DNA of 64,000 nt from Kineothrix alysoides (lineage in GTDB: Bacteria > Bacillota > Clostridia > Lachnospirales > Lachnospiraceae): contig NZ_JPNB01000002.1 in the NCBI RefSeq assembly GCF_000732725.1, positions 1,860,001-1,924,000 of the forward strand, read 5' to 3'. Below the pieces are notes generated by a model, which saw only the letters and a list, made by a program, of their open reading frames with translations, made no database searches and was not told the origin of the DNA. Below, piece by piece: positions 56,681-64,000 of this stretch. Made by a program: the position numbers and the translations under genes. Positions within the stretch are counted from its first letter, which is position 1. Each line of letters begins with the position of its first letter.

Positions 56681-57667
56681 TTATTTGGAAGAAGTGTGTC
56701 CGGTATTTATAACTTCTGCCAGCCGATCGGCGAGAGCATTTCTTCCGGCATCGTTTAAATGGATATAGTCGGTCATATAATCCCTGTAATTATCCTCGTT
56801 TATCGTGCCGTAATAGTTGTCGATGATGGACACTCCGCAGGAAATTGCCACATCTACTTCCTTCACAAGATAATGAGGAAGAGCGCCGTTTCCAAGGTCC
56901 ACAGTGCCTCCGTTCTGGTAATTGCCGTTCTCATCGATGCACTGCGCAAAGGTATGGGACATGACGAAGATACGGATATAGGGGTAAGCTTCCTGAATTG
57001 TCTCAATGGCGTTTCGGAGGCCTCCGGTATAAGCGCTGAGCTCATAAGGGTCGTTTGGATTGTCGGAAGGAACTTTTTCTAAATAATCGATAGCATCATA
57101 CATGATGACGATGGTATCTATCTTATTGTAATCGATGGATGCCAAGATTTCTGCCGACTGTGCATATTTTTCATCTTGTTCCGCTGCCGCTGCGGATGTT
57201 AAAGCAGTGAAGTCCTTGCTTGCGATGCTTTTTGCCACGTAAGGAAGATTAAAGTTATCCCTTGGATACCCTTCGGTGTAAGCGGAGTGTTTCGCTGCGA
57301 TACCGGAATCAGGAAATCCACCGTTATATACGGTAGCTCCCGTTTTTTGCGCTAAGAGGGCGGTAAAGCCATTTTGCCCCATTTCATCGGTAAGAGGATT
57401 GCCTCCAAGACAGAGAATAGTGTTCTCTCCGTCGTCCGTTCGTCCCTGCAGTTTAGTTTCGCTTAAGGGAATGATGGTGTCCAGTGCTTCGATGTCATAA
57501 CCCTCTGCCAGATTGTTCGGGTCGTAATCGGACCGGGTTCCGATGTTCCAGATAACGAGTTTTATGATGGCAACCGCCGCAATGATAAGAATTGCGCCGA
57601 GAAGTATATAATGCCAGTTAAAGGATAATTTCTTATTTTCATTTTTATTTTCAGTTCCATTTTCCAT
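56681..57667 (-). CDS. Membrane-anchored SGNH-like protein without the usual serine
   Basis: The 328-residue protein has a short charged start, one helix (YILLGAILIIAAVAIIKLVIW) and an outside domain. Where SGNH enzymes have GDSL, it reads LCLGGNPLTDEMG, so the nucleophile serine is missing. The downstream part has IVMYDAIDYL and a C-terminal DYIHLNDAGRNALA, the normal Asp-x-x-His block. It may be a non-catalytic polymer-binding relative or use another residue. It stands alone between terminator and repeat; a promoter is not clear. Confidence 0.6.
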   Translation of the reverse strand: MENGTENKNENKKLSFNWHYILLGAILIIAAVAIIKLVIWNIGTRSDYDPNNLAEGYDIEALDTIIPLSETKLQGRTDDGENTILCLGGNPLTDEMGQNGFTALLAQKTGATVYNGGFPDSGIAAKHSAYTEGYPRDNFNLPYVAKSIASKDFTALTSAAAAEQDEKYAQSAEILASIDYNKIDTIVIMYDAIDYLEKVPSDNPNDPYELSAYTGGLRNAIETIQEAYPYIRIFVMSHTFAQCIDENGNYQNGGTVDLGNGALPHYLVKEVDVAISCGVSIIDNYYGTINEDNYRDYMTDYIHLNDAGRNALADRLAEVINTGHTSSK

Positions 57668-57697
57668 AACGATTCCTCCGATGAGTGTATATTATAC

Positions 57698-57809
57698 GTT
57701 ACTATTCAGCATTCCATATCGCAAAGTATTTTTTGTTTCGCGCGTGAAGTAACGGGACAATGTTCCTGTGAATGCATTGCTGCCAGGAAGCCACAGGCTG
57801 AATAGTAAC
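57698..57809. repeat. Inverted-repeat-ended element (112 bp)
   Basis: Perfect 13-bp inverted ends (GTTACTATTCAGC at 57698-57710 and its complement at 57797-57809) bound a 112-bp unit. The interior shares sequence with the degenerate copy at 40392-40492, and the right end with the fragment at 34419. No coding capacity. This has the look of a very small non-autonomous mobile element. Confidence 0.6.
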
Positions 57810-57847
57810 TATTGTACTATTATTTATTTCAAAAATCCATACAAAAT

Positions 57848-57889
57848 ATGAGCCGGATAAAATTTTAAGATTTATTTTATCCGGCTCAT
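57848..57889. terminator. Bidirectional terminator
   Basis: ATGAGCCGGATAAAAT (57848-57863) pairs perfectly with the complement at 57874-57889. It lies 38 bases beyond the stop of the minus-strand zinc-ribbon gene. Confidence 0.65.
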
Positions 57890-57926
57890 ATTCCTTCTCT
57901 TTCTTCTTTGTAATACCCCAATTTTG

Positions 57927-58184
57927 TCAGCAGTGCTGATTATTAAGCTCCTTGTACCACTTGCTGTACTTATACATGCGATAGGTGGTGCTGAGCTCCT
58001 TTAATTGTTCCTTATCGGCACATTGCTCTTTAAAAGCGCTTCTCTGTGCCATATCCATACAAACGTAATCCATGTATGGAATGCGAAGCTCAATAATGGC
58101 TCCTCCGCATTTTGGACATGTCATCTTGTGACCATTTAGCATGTGAACCCGATGACAAGGTTTGCAATAGTGCATGTACATCAT
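57927..58184 (-). CDS. Small zinc-ribbon protein
   Basis: The start chosen is ATG 58184, after AAGGGG at eight bases, giving 85 residues; the longer frame to 58370 begins with a hydrophobic run of low-quality sequence and lacks a site. The protein has CKPCHRVHMLNGHKMTCPKCGG, a four-cysteine zinc ribbon, and a C-terminal tail with many charged and aromatic residues. It is cytoplasmic by prediction. No specific family is recognised; small zinc ribbons of this kind often act as nucleic-acid or partner-protein adaptors. Confidence 0.6.
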   Translation of the reverse strand: MMYMHYCKPCHRVHMLNGHKMTCPKCGGAIIELRIPYMDYVCMDMAQRSAFKEQCADKEQLKELSTTYRMYKYSKWYKELNNQHC

Positions 58185-58434
58185 GAAAAAAATCCCCTTT
58201 TCCAATAACATAATATAATTAAGCCTGTTTTTAATTGTGTCAGTTATGACGAAAAAAGTCAATAACTTAATCGAGTAATTCATCGACAAAATTCGAAAAA
58301 ATACTAATTTAATCATACAATTGATGAAAAATATGTAAATCATGAAAAAAGTACGGCAAAATGCCCTCATAGATTTAGGATATACGTTGCACTAGGAGAA
58401 GAAGTCAGAAAAAGGAGCGATATGGTGAAAAACA

Positions 58435-58463
58435 TTGAAAAAATGGATTTTTTATGTTAATAT
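58435..58463 (+). promoter_or_regulatory. Sigma-A promoter of the GH25 gene
   Basis: TTGAAA (58435-58440), a 17-base spacer and TAATAT (58458-58463), 38 bases before the start codon. Confidence 0.55.
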
Positions 58464-58501
58464 GTTACCAAATGATTATTTTGGAGGGGTTTACATAAGC
58501 A

Positions 58502-61336
58502 ATGAAAAAAGAGTATAGAAGATTTGATAATGTTATTATGGACATGGACAACGAAATTAATAATTTTGATAATATAAAAGATTTAAATTTCATGGATTTA
58601 GATGAAAATGACTATTATGATGAGGACGAGTTTTACGATGAAGATGAGTACTCTGAGAGAAGTGAATATCTGGAGGAAAAAAGGTATTCCAAGGAGAGAG
58701 AAAGCGCTCCGTTAAAGAAGAGAACATCGGCTGAGAAGAAAGAAACTCCGACAGAGAAGAAGATAACGGTCAGGAAGAAAGAGGCGCCGGCTGAGAAGAA
58801 GATATCGGTCAGGAAGAAAGAGGCGCCGACTGGGAAAAAGATATCAGTCAAGGAGAAAGAACTATCGGTCAAGAAGAAAGAAATGCCGGCCGGGAAGAAG
58901 ACATCGTCTAAGAAAGAATACGCATTGGAGAAGCGAAAAAGCACTTCGGGCAAAAAGACAAAGGCGGCAGCTAAGAACTCCCGGGATAGAAGGAATAATG
59001 GTAAAGAAAGTCGTCTATGGTATAAAATAAAGCATATGGATACCATCGATAGAATCGTGGCATCTACCGGTGCCCTGATTATGGTTTTTGCCATTGTGAC
59101 ATGTACGATGTATGCGGACGCGAAGGCGTCTGATATGCAGGTAGCTTCCTTTCAGGAGATAGGCGCCGGAATGGAAGGAATCGAGGTTATCGGAGAAAGC
59201 GGACTTTTGGCAGTGGCTGACGCGCAGGCAGCTAAGGTGGCTGTTCAGGAAGAAATGACCGAGGCGGTGACGGAGTACGAGGAGAAAGAGCTGGAGACGA
59301 CGGAGGCGGTCAAGGTAGAGATGCACCTTAGCTCCATGCAAAAGGACTTAAAGATAAAGTTCGTGAACAGCGCGACCGGCAAGCTGGTAGCAAGCGTGCC
59401 CTTTGAAGTAAATATTACGGATGGGGGAGGGAAAACCTACACGCTGAAGGATGAAGACAAAGACGGAATTATTTATCGGACCGATATGGCGGCGGGTAAA
59501 TGCAGTGTTGCCATGGCAAGCATTTCCGGTGCGGAGGATTATACCTTTTCCACCGAAAGCGTGTCGGTTACCATAAAGGATAAAATCGAATATAAGAAGG
59601 TAGATGTTTCCGATGAGGTAAAGAAGGAATCGGACGTTAACGTTGCGGCAGAGGATACGAAGAAGCAGGAAACGGCGGTTGAATCCGTTCTTACGGATAC
59701 GGTAGCGTGGGTGGAATCCACGAAGACGGCATTAAACGGATCGGGAACCGAGGCCGGTTATGAGGAAGTATCGAAGGATAAGATTACGGACCCTAACACC
59801 CTTGTAAAAGCAAGCGGATTCATTCGTTTTGCGGCAGCGACCACAGATCAAACGGCTGCAGGTACTACAGTGCCAACGACCGATACGACAGCTTCGGGCA
59901 CCGCAACAACACCTACGGATACAGGGACGCCACCCACAGATACAACACCACCGCCTGTGGTCACAGAGATAAAGGTCAGTCTGGACAAAACCAGCCTTTC
60001 TTTGAAAACGGGAGAGACTGCTGTTTTGACGGCAACCACGGATCCTGCAGGAAATGCGGTGGAGTGGAACAGCAGCAATGCAGGAATCGTATCGGTAGCC
60101 GGAGGAACTATTGCGGCAGTGAGCGCCGGAACGGCGGATATTACAGCCAAAACATCTACCGGACATATAGCGACCTGTACGGTAACAGTTATAGAGCCTG
60201 AGAAGGTGAAGCCTTCGATTACAATCAGCGCAGCGACCGGAAAGGTGCTTACGGAAAAGACGTTTAAGCTTACTGCGGAAGTAAAAAATGCGTCAGATGT
60301 CTCCATCACATGGTCCTCCAGCAACAGTGCGGCAGCGACAGTGTCAGGTGACGGCACGGTAACCGGTGTGAGTGCCGGAACTACGACGATTAAGGCGATG
60401 AGCAATGCAGATAATTCTATCGCAGCGACCTGCGAAGTTACCGTTAAGACTAATCCGGAAAAGGACAGCTCCACAAAGTTGAAAGACAACTCCGGCAATC
60501 AGCTCTATGTTAAGGAAACGGACAGCAAATTCAGAGAAGCCGTTTACTCCGATTATTTTAAAGCGGATAAATTTTATAAATTATCATCGGCGACTGCCGA
60601 GTACAAATATACCGGCTGGCAGACCATCGACGGCAAGACTTATTATTTCAATGCGGACGGCAGCAAGGTAACCGGTGAACAGATTATTAAAGGAGCGAAA
60701 TATAATTTCGGCAGTGACGGAGCATTATCTTCCTCCTCAGGCAATATGGGAATCGACGTATCCAAGTGGAACGGAAATATTGATTGGAACGCCGTGAAGA
60801 ATTCCGGCGTATCCTATGTTATCATTCGCTGCGGTTACCGCGGCTCCAGTACGGGAGCTTTGATTGAGGATCCGAAGTTCCGCTCCAATATTCAAGGAGC
60901 TTCGGCAGCAGGCCTTAAGGTGGGCGTGTATTTCTTTACGCAGGCGGTAAACGAGGTGGAAGCGGTTGAGGAAGCCTCCATGGTAGCAAGCCTGGTCAGC
61001 GGTTATAAAATTTCTTATCCTGTATTTTTGGATGTAGAGCCTAGCGGCGGACGGGCGGATAACATCGGTAAAGATGCAAGAACTGCAGTCTGCAAAGCAT
61101 TCTGCCAGACTATTCAGAACTCAGGATATACGGCAGGAATCTATGCGAACAAGACATGGCTGACCTCCTATATCAATACGGCAAGCCTTACCAGCTATAA
61201 AATATGGCTGGCTCAATACGCGGCTGCCCCTAGCTACTCGGCGACGAAGTACGATCTGTGGCAGTATTCATCCAAAGGTTCCGTATCGGGCATAAGCGGT
61301 TCTGTAGATTTGAATATCAGTTACTTGGGATATTAA
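58502..61336 (+). CDS. Membrane-anchored GH25 lysozyme-like protein
   Basis: The 944-residue protein is multi-part. Residues 1-180 are cytoplasmic: an acidic start, then Lys/Glu-rich repeats (KKEAPAEKKISVR and variants). A transmembrane helix (about 183-203, IVASTGALIMVFAIVTCTMYA) follows. Outside come a coiled region, a beta domain (KDLKIKFVNSATGKLVASVP near residue 280), Pro/Thr linker, two Big_2 domains (about 495-560 and 575-650), a choline-binding-like repeat (YTGWQTIDGKTYYFNADGSK near 701), and a GH25 muramidase (about 749-944) with GIDVSKWNG, VGVYFFTQAV and the catalytic FLDVEP. It would cut peptidoglycan. The GGAGGGG ribosome site is 12 bases from the start, longer than usual. Confidence 0.85.
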   Translation: MKKEYRRFDNVIMDMDNEINNFDNIKDLNFMDLDENDYYDEDEFYDEDEYSERSEYLEEKRYSKERESAPLKKRTSAEKKETPTEKKITVRKKEAPAEKKISVRKKEAPTGKKISVKEKELSVKKKEMPAGKKTSSKKEYALEKRKSTSGKKTKAAAKNSRDRRNNGKESRLWYKIKHMDTIDRIVASTGALIMVFAIVTCTMYADAKASDMQVASFQEIGAGMEGIEVIGESGLLAVADAQAAKVAVQEEMTEAVTEYEEKELETTEAVKVEMHLSSMQKDLKIKFVNSATGKLVASVPFEVNITDGGGKTYTLKDEDKDGIIYRTDMAAGKCSVAMASISGAEDYTFSTESVSVTIKDKIEYKKVDVSDEVKKESDVNVAAEDTKKQETAVESVLTDTVAWVESTKTALNGSGTEAGYEEVSKDKITDPNTLVKASGFIRFAAATTDQTAAGTTVPTTDTTASGTATTPTDTGTPPTDTTPPPVVTEIKVSLDKTSLSLKTGETAVLTATTDPAGNAVEWNSSNAGIVSVAGGTIAAVSAGTADITAKTSTGHIATCTVTVIEPEKVKPSITISAATGKVLTEKTFKLTAEVKNASDVSITWSSSNSAAATVSGDGTVTGVSAGTTTIKAMSNADNSIAATCEVTVKTNPEKDSSTKLKDNSGNQLYVKETDSKFREAVYSDYFKADKFYKLSSATAEYKYTGWQTIDGKTYYFNADGSKVTGEQIIKGAKYNFGSDGALSSSSGNMGIDVSKWNGNIDWNAVKNSGVSYVIIRCGYRGSSTGALIEDPKFRSNIQGASAAGLKVGVYFFTQAVNEVEAVEEASMVASLVSGYKISYPVFLDVEPSGGRADNIGKDARTAVCKAFCQTIQNSGYTAGIYANKTWLTSYINTASLTSYKIWLAQYAAAPSYSATKYDLWQYSSKGSVSGISGSVDLNISYLGY

Positions 61337-61519
61337 TTATTTTTTATAAATTGTATAGAATATTGCAAAGGGGAAAAGAATGAGCTATATTTATCTACAG
61401 GTATTAATCAAAGACTTCACGGGCAGCCGCCATATTGAGCTTGTTTGATATTAGTAAAGCCGGCAACCCCGGTTAGTTGTCTTCGTGAGAATAAAAAATG
61501 GAAAGGCATGCAAAACATT

Positions 61520-62602
61520 ATGAAAACTTATCTGGTAACAGGCGGAGCAGGCTTTATCGGCTCCAATTACATTCATTACATGTTTAAAAAATATGGGAGC
61601 GATATTAAGATTATCAATGTGGATGCGCTTACTTACGCAGGAAATCCCGAGAATCTGAAGGAAATAGAAAACAGAGACAATTACGAATTCGTCAAAGCGG
61701 ATATCTGCGATAAGGAAGCAATTTCTAAGATATTTGAAACCAATGACATCGATAGAGTTGTGCACTTTGCAGCGGAAAGTCATGTGGACAGAAGTATCCG
61801 TAATCCGGAGGTGTTTGTACAGACCAATGTTCTTGGAACCGCAGTGATGCTGAACTGTGCGAAGAGTGCATGGGAACTGGGAGACGGCAGCTTTAAGCCG
61901 GATAAGAAGTTTCTGCATGTATCCACGGACGAGGTATACGGCTCCCTGGAAGAGGAAGGTGAGTATTTTTATGAGACTACGCCATACGATCCTCATAGCC
62001 CTTATTCTGCCAGCAAGGCCAGCTCAGATATGTTGGTAAAGGCATATATGGATACCTATCATTTTCCTGCGAATATAACCAATTGCTCCAATAATTACGG
62101 CCCTTATCAGTTTCCTGAGAAATTGATTCCCCTCATTATCAATAATGCACTTCAGGGGAAAAAGCTTCCGGTGTACGGAGACGGTAAGAATGTCAGAGAC
62201 TGGCTGTACGTGGAAGACCATGCGAAAGCAATCGATATGGTTCAGGAAAAGGGAAGGCTTTTCGAAACCTATAATGTAGGCGGGCATAACGAGAAACAGA
62301 ATATCGAAATTATCAATATTATTATAGAAACCTTGCAGGATATGCTTCCTGAGAATGATCCCAGAAAAGAGCTGATAAGCAAGGACTTGATTACTTATGT
62401 GGAAGATAGAAAAGGTCATGACAGAAGATATGCCATCGCACCGGATAAAATCAAAGCGGAAATAGGCTGGGAACCGGAGACCATGTTCAAGGAAGGTATC
62501 AGGCTGACAATCCAGTGGTTCTTTGAGAATGAGGACTGGATGAAGAATGTTACCAGCGGAGAATATCAGAAATATTATAAGGATATGTACAGCGGAAAGT
62601 AA
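61520..62602 (+). CDS. rmlB: dTDP-glucose 4,6-dehydratase
   Basis: Start ATG 61520 gives the standard N-terminus MKTYLVTGGAGFIGSNY; upstream in-frame starts at 61445 and 61508 are less likely. The 360-residue enzyme has the NAD motif, ALTYAGNPENL, HFAAESHVDRSI, HVSTDEVYG with the T-D-E catalytic triad, YSASKASSDML (Tyr-xxx-Lys), NITNCSNNYGPYQFPEKLIP and GDGKNVRDWLYVEDH. It makes dTDP-4-keto-6-deoxyglucose, the precursor of dTDP-rhamnose and of amino-deoxysugars. rmlA is next; rmlC and rmlD are not in the window. In 61337-61519 only a possible 22-codon frame (61380) and a GC-rich hairpin are seen. Confidence 0.93.
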   Translation: MKTYLVTGGAGFIGSNYIHYMFKKYGSDIKIINVDALTYAGNPENLKEIENRDNYEFVKADICDKEAISKIFETNDIDRVVHFAAESHVDRSIRNPEVFVQTNVLGTAVMLNCAKSAWELGDGSFKPDKKFLHVSTDEVYGSLEEEGEYFYETTPYDPHSPYSASKASSDMLVKAYMDTYHFPANITNCSNNYGPYQFPEKLIPLIINNALQGKKLPVYGDGKNVRDWLYVEDHAKAIDMVQEKGRLFETYNVGGHNEKQNIEIINIIIETLQDMLPENDPRKELISKDLITYVEDRKGHDRRYAIAPDKIKAEIGWEPETMFKEGIRLTIQWFFENEDWMKNVTSGEYQKYYKDMYSGK

Positions 62603-62619
62603 AATGCTGTCATTCGGGT

Positions 62620-62646
62620 GGGAACGGTTTTAAATCGTTCCCATTT
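62620..62646 (+). terminator. Hairpin between rmlB and rmlA
   Basis: GGGAACG (62620-62626) pairs with CGTTCCC (62636-62642) followed by ATTTT. It may reduce read-through from rmlB to rmlA. Confidence 0.5.
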
Positions 62647-62722
62647 TACGTTTTCAATCCAGATATTTTGTGATATACTAAATGATAATGTAGACGACCT
62701 TGAAAGGAGAACGATTTTTATC

Positions 62723-63592
62723 ATGAAAGGAATTATTCTTGCAGGTGGAAGCGGAACGCGCCTCTATCCATTGACAAAAGCGATTTCGAAACAGATAATG
62801 CCGGTTTATGACAAGCCGATGATATATTATCCGCTGTCAACCCTTATGCTGGCGGGGATCAGGGAGATACTGATTATATCTACTCCCAGGGATGTGCCCG
62901 TATTCGAGGAATTGTTCGGCACGGGAGAGCAGCTTGGACTCGAGATTCAATATGCGGTTCAGGAATATCCGAGAGGACTCGCGGACGCTTTTATCATCGG
63001 AGCGGATTTCATAGGAAACGACAGTGTGGCGCTGGTGCTCGGCGACAATATTTTTTATGGACAGAGCTTCTCCAGGGTGCTTCGCGAAGTTGCACAGAGA
63101 GAAAAAGGAGCGACTATTTTCGGGTATTATGTCCGCGACCCGAGGGAATATGGAGTGGTGGAGTTCGATGAGAACGGGAAAGCCCTTTCGATAGAAGAAA
63201 AGCCGGAAAAACCGAAGAGCAACTATGCGGTGCCGGGTCTGTATTTTTATGACAATGACGTAGTGGAAATAGCTAAGAACGTAAAGCCTTCCGCACGCGG
63301 TGAAATAGAGATTACGAGTATCAACAACGAATACCTGCGCCGTGGAACCCTGATGGTGGAGACTCTCGGAAGAGGCTTCGCATGGCTTGATACAGGGAAT
63401 CACGATTCTCTCCTGGACGCGGCAGATTTCGTGTCGGCTTTCCAGAAAAGGCAGGGTCTGTATATCTCCTGCATCGAAGAGATTGCTTATAAGAGAGGAT
63501 TTATTACGAAGGAACAGCTCCTTAAGCTGGCGGAACCATTGATGAAGACGGACTATGGAAAATACATGATAGAGGTTGCAAATGGGCTCTAG
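62723..63592 (+). CDS. rmlA: Glucose-1-phosphate thymidylyltransferase
   Basis: ATG 62723 follows AAGGAGA and gives 289 residues, the normal length; the open frame extends 35 codons left without a site. Motifs: [76 protein letters not shown] and [17 protein letters not shown]. It forms dTDP-glucose from glucose-1-P and dTTP, the first step of the dTDP-deoxysugar route, and RmlB performs the second. It overlaps the start of the next gene by 11 bases. Confidence 0.95.
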   Translation: MKGIILAGGSGTRLYPLTKAISKQIMPVYDKPMIYYPLSTLMLAGIREILIISTPRDVPVFEELFGTGEQLGLEIQYAVQEYPRGLADAFIIGADFIGNDSVALVLGDNIFYGQSFSRVLREVAQREKGATIFGYYVRDPREYGVVEFDENGKALSIEEKPEKPKSNYAVPGLYFYDNDVVEIAKNVKPSARGEIEITSINNEYLRRGTLMVETLGRGFAWLDTGNHDSLLDAADFVSAFQKRQGLYISCIEEIAYKRGFITKEQLLKLAEPLMKTDYGKYMIEVANGL

Positions 63593-64000
63593 GCTGAAGA
63601 ATATGACTGTTTTTCTGGTCATTATAATGTTTGTGGCGGTAATGGGAAGCGTATTATACGCAAACAAGGATTTTTTTAACAAAAGGGAAGAGCAGGAGGT
63701 ATCTGCCGAGGTTCCGGAGAGCACGAAGACGCAGGAAGATGTGCAGACGGCTCAGATTGGATCGGATGAACGGTCATTTTTAACGGACGAAACTTTTTTT
63801 GACCCGGACAAAAAGCCTTATTCCTCCATAGAGAAAATGAGTGAAAAGAATCTGTCACTGCTCATGACTTCGGTGGAAAAGGATTTGCGCATTCAGGTCG
63901 TTGATAATGCGGGCAAGCTCGTGAAGGGAGAGTCCTTTTGTGCGGTCTTGAACGGTGATAAGGAATATCCGGATGAGGATCAGGACGGCGTCATTTACAT
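63582..64000 (+). CDS. Membrane-anchored envelope protein, N-terminal part (cut by window end)
   Basis: ATG 63582 overlaps the rmlA stop; GAGG lies five bases upstream. The visible 139 residues have a helix ([20 protein letters not shown]), an acidic linker, and [21 protein letters not shown] followed by DEDQDGVIY. This last part matches the beta domain near residue 280 of the GH25 protein at 58502, so a related cell-wall enzyme probably follows beyond the window. Confidence 0.7.
   Translation, partial: MGSRLKNMTVFLVIIMFVAVMGSVLYANKDFFNKREEQEVSAEVPESTKTQEDVQTAQIGSDERSFLTDETFFDPDKKPYSSIEKMSEKNLSLLMTSVEKDLRIQVVDNAGKLVKGESFCAVLNGDKEYPDEDQDGVIY

Noticed and set aside
57927-58370. Longer 147-codon version of the zinc-ribbon gene
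   Set aside because: The extra N-terminus is AT-rich hydrophobic sequence without a ribosome site, while 58184 has AAGGGG.
61380-61448. 22-codon frame MSYIYLQVLIKDFTGSRHIE before rmlB
   Set aside because: The ribosome site is fair, but the peptide is short, unknown and not clearly linked to a gene.

Overview
The window is a large surface-polysaccharide and cell-envelope region of an endospore-forming, low-to-moderate G+C Firmicute. I infer the class Clostridia, most likely a Lachnospiraceae-like genome. The grounds are the codon style, the GGAGG-type ribosome binding sites, two collagen-like spore-surface-type genes with matches to the sigma-K promoter consensus, GtrA, TagA, GH25 and glucosaminidase envelope genes, and an ECF nucleoside transporter. 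No rRNA, insertion sequence, CRISPR array or prophage was recognised. There is one tRNA.

Layout. 1-2.1 kb: the end of gmd and then rmd (GDP-D-rhamnose branch), followed by an AraC-type regulator. 2.8-7.0 kb: two minus-strand collagen-like genes that share an N-terminal domain and near-identical promoters. About 7.5 kb: a predicted small RNA. 7.6-10 kb: a manC-manA fusion supplying GDP-mannose. 10-11.1 kb: tRNA-Ala(CGC), dispersed repeats and a decayed nucleotidyltransferase-toxin-like gene. 11.1-15.3 kb: a giant membrane-anchored glucosaminidase. 15.6-27.9 kb: a tandem TagA/WecG fusion, GtrA behind an epimerase pseudogene, two FAD oxidoreductases, polytopic GT-C-like membrane proteins, two GT2 enzymes and a DegT aminotransferase. 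27.9-36 kb: an MBOAT/SGNH pair, a GDSL lipoprotein, then FkbH-like enzyme, acyl carrier protein, VOC protein and a second MBOAT. 36-43 kb: GT2, three polytopic membrane proteins and a radical SAM/SPASM enzyme. 43-46 kb: a GDSL lipoprotein and a UDP-galactopyranose-mutase-like flavoenzyme. 46.5-50.5 kb: uridine phosphorylase with a complete ECF transporter. 50.5-51.6 kb: PadR regulator and a small partner. 51.8-57.7 kb: membrane proteins, a third MBOAT with an SGNH-like partner, and a second SGNH-like protein. 57.9-64 kb: zinc-ribbon protein, GH25 lysozyme-like protein, rmlB, rmlA and the start of another envelope protein.

How it fits together (inference). Nucleotide-sugar enzymes (gmd/rmd/manC-manA and rmlAB) make activated sugars. 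GT2 and TagA enzymes and the GT-C-like membrane proteins assemble and export glycans. Three MBOATs with SGNH partners O-acylate them. The most interesting module is FkbH-ACP-VOC-MBOAT at 31.9-36.0 kb, which looks like a Dlt-like route that loads a three-carbon (glyceryl- or lactyl-like) acyl group on a carrier protein and delivers it to a surface polymer. Other unusual signals are the TagA-TagA fusion, the manC-manA fusion, an 18-bp palindromic element repeated at the 5' ends of three genes of the nucleoside operon, and two families of GTTACT-ended intergenic repeats.
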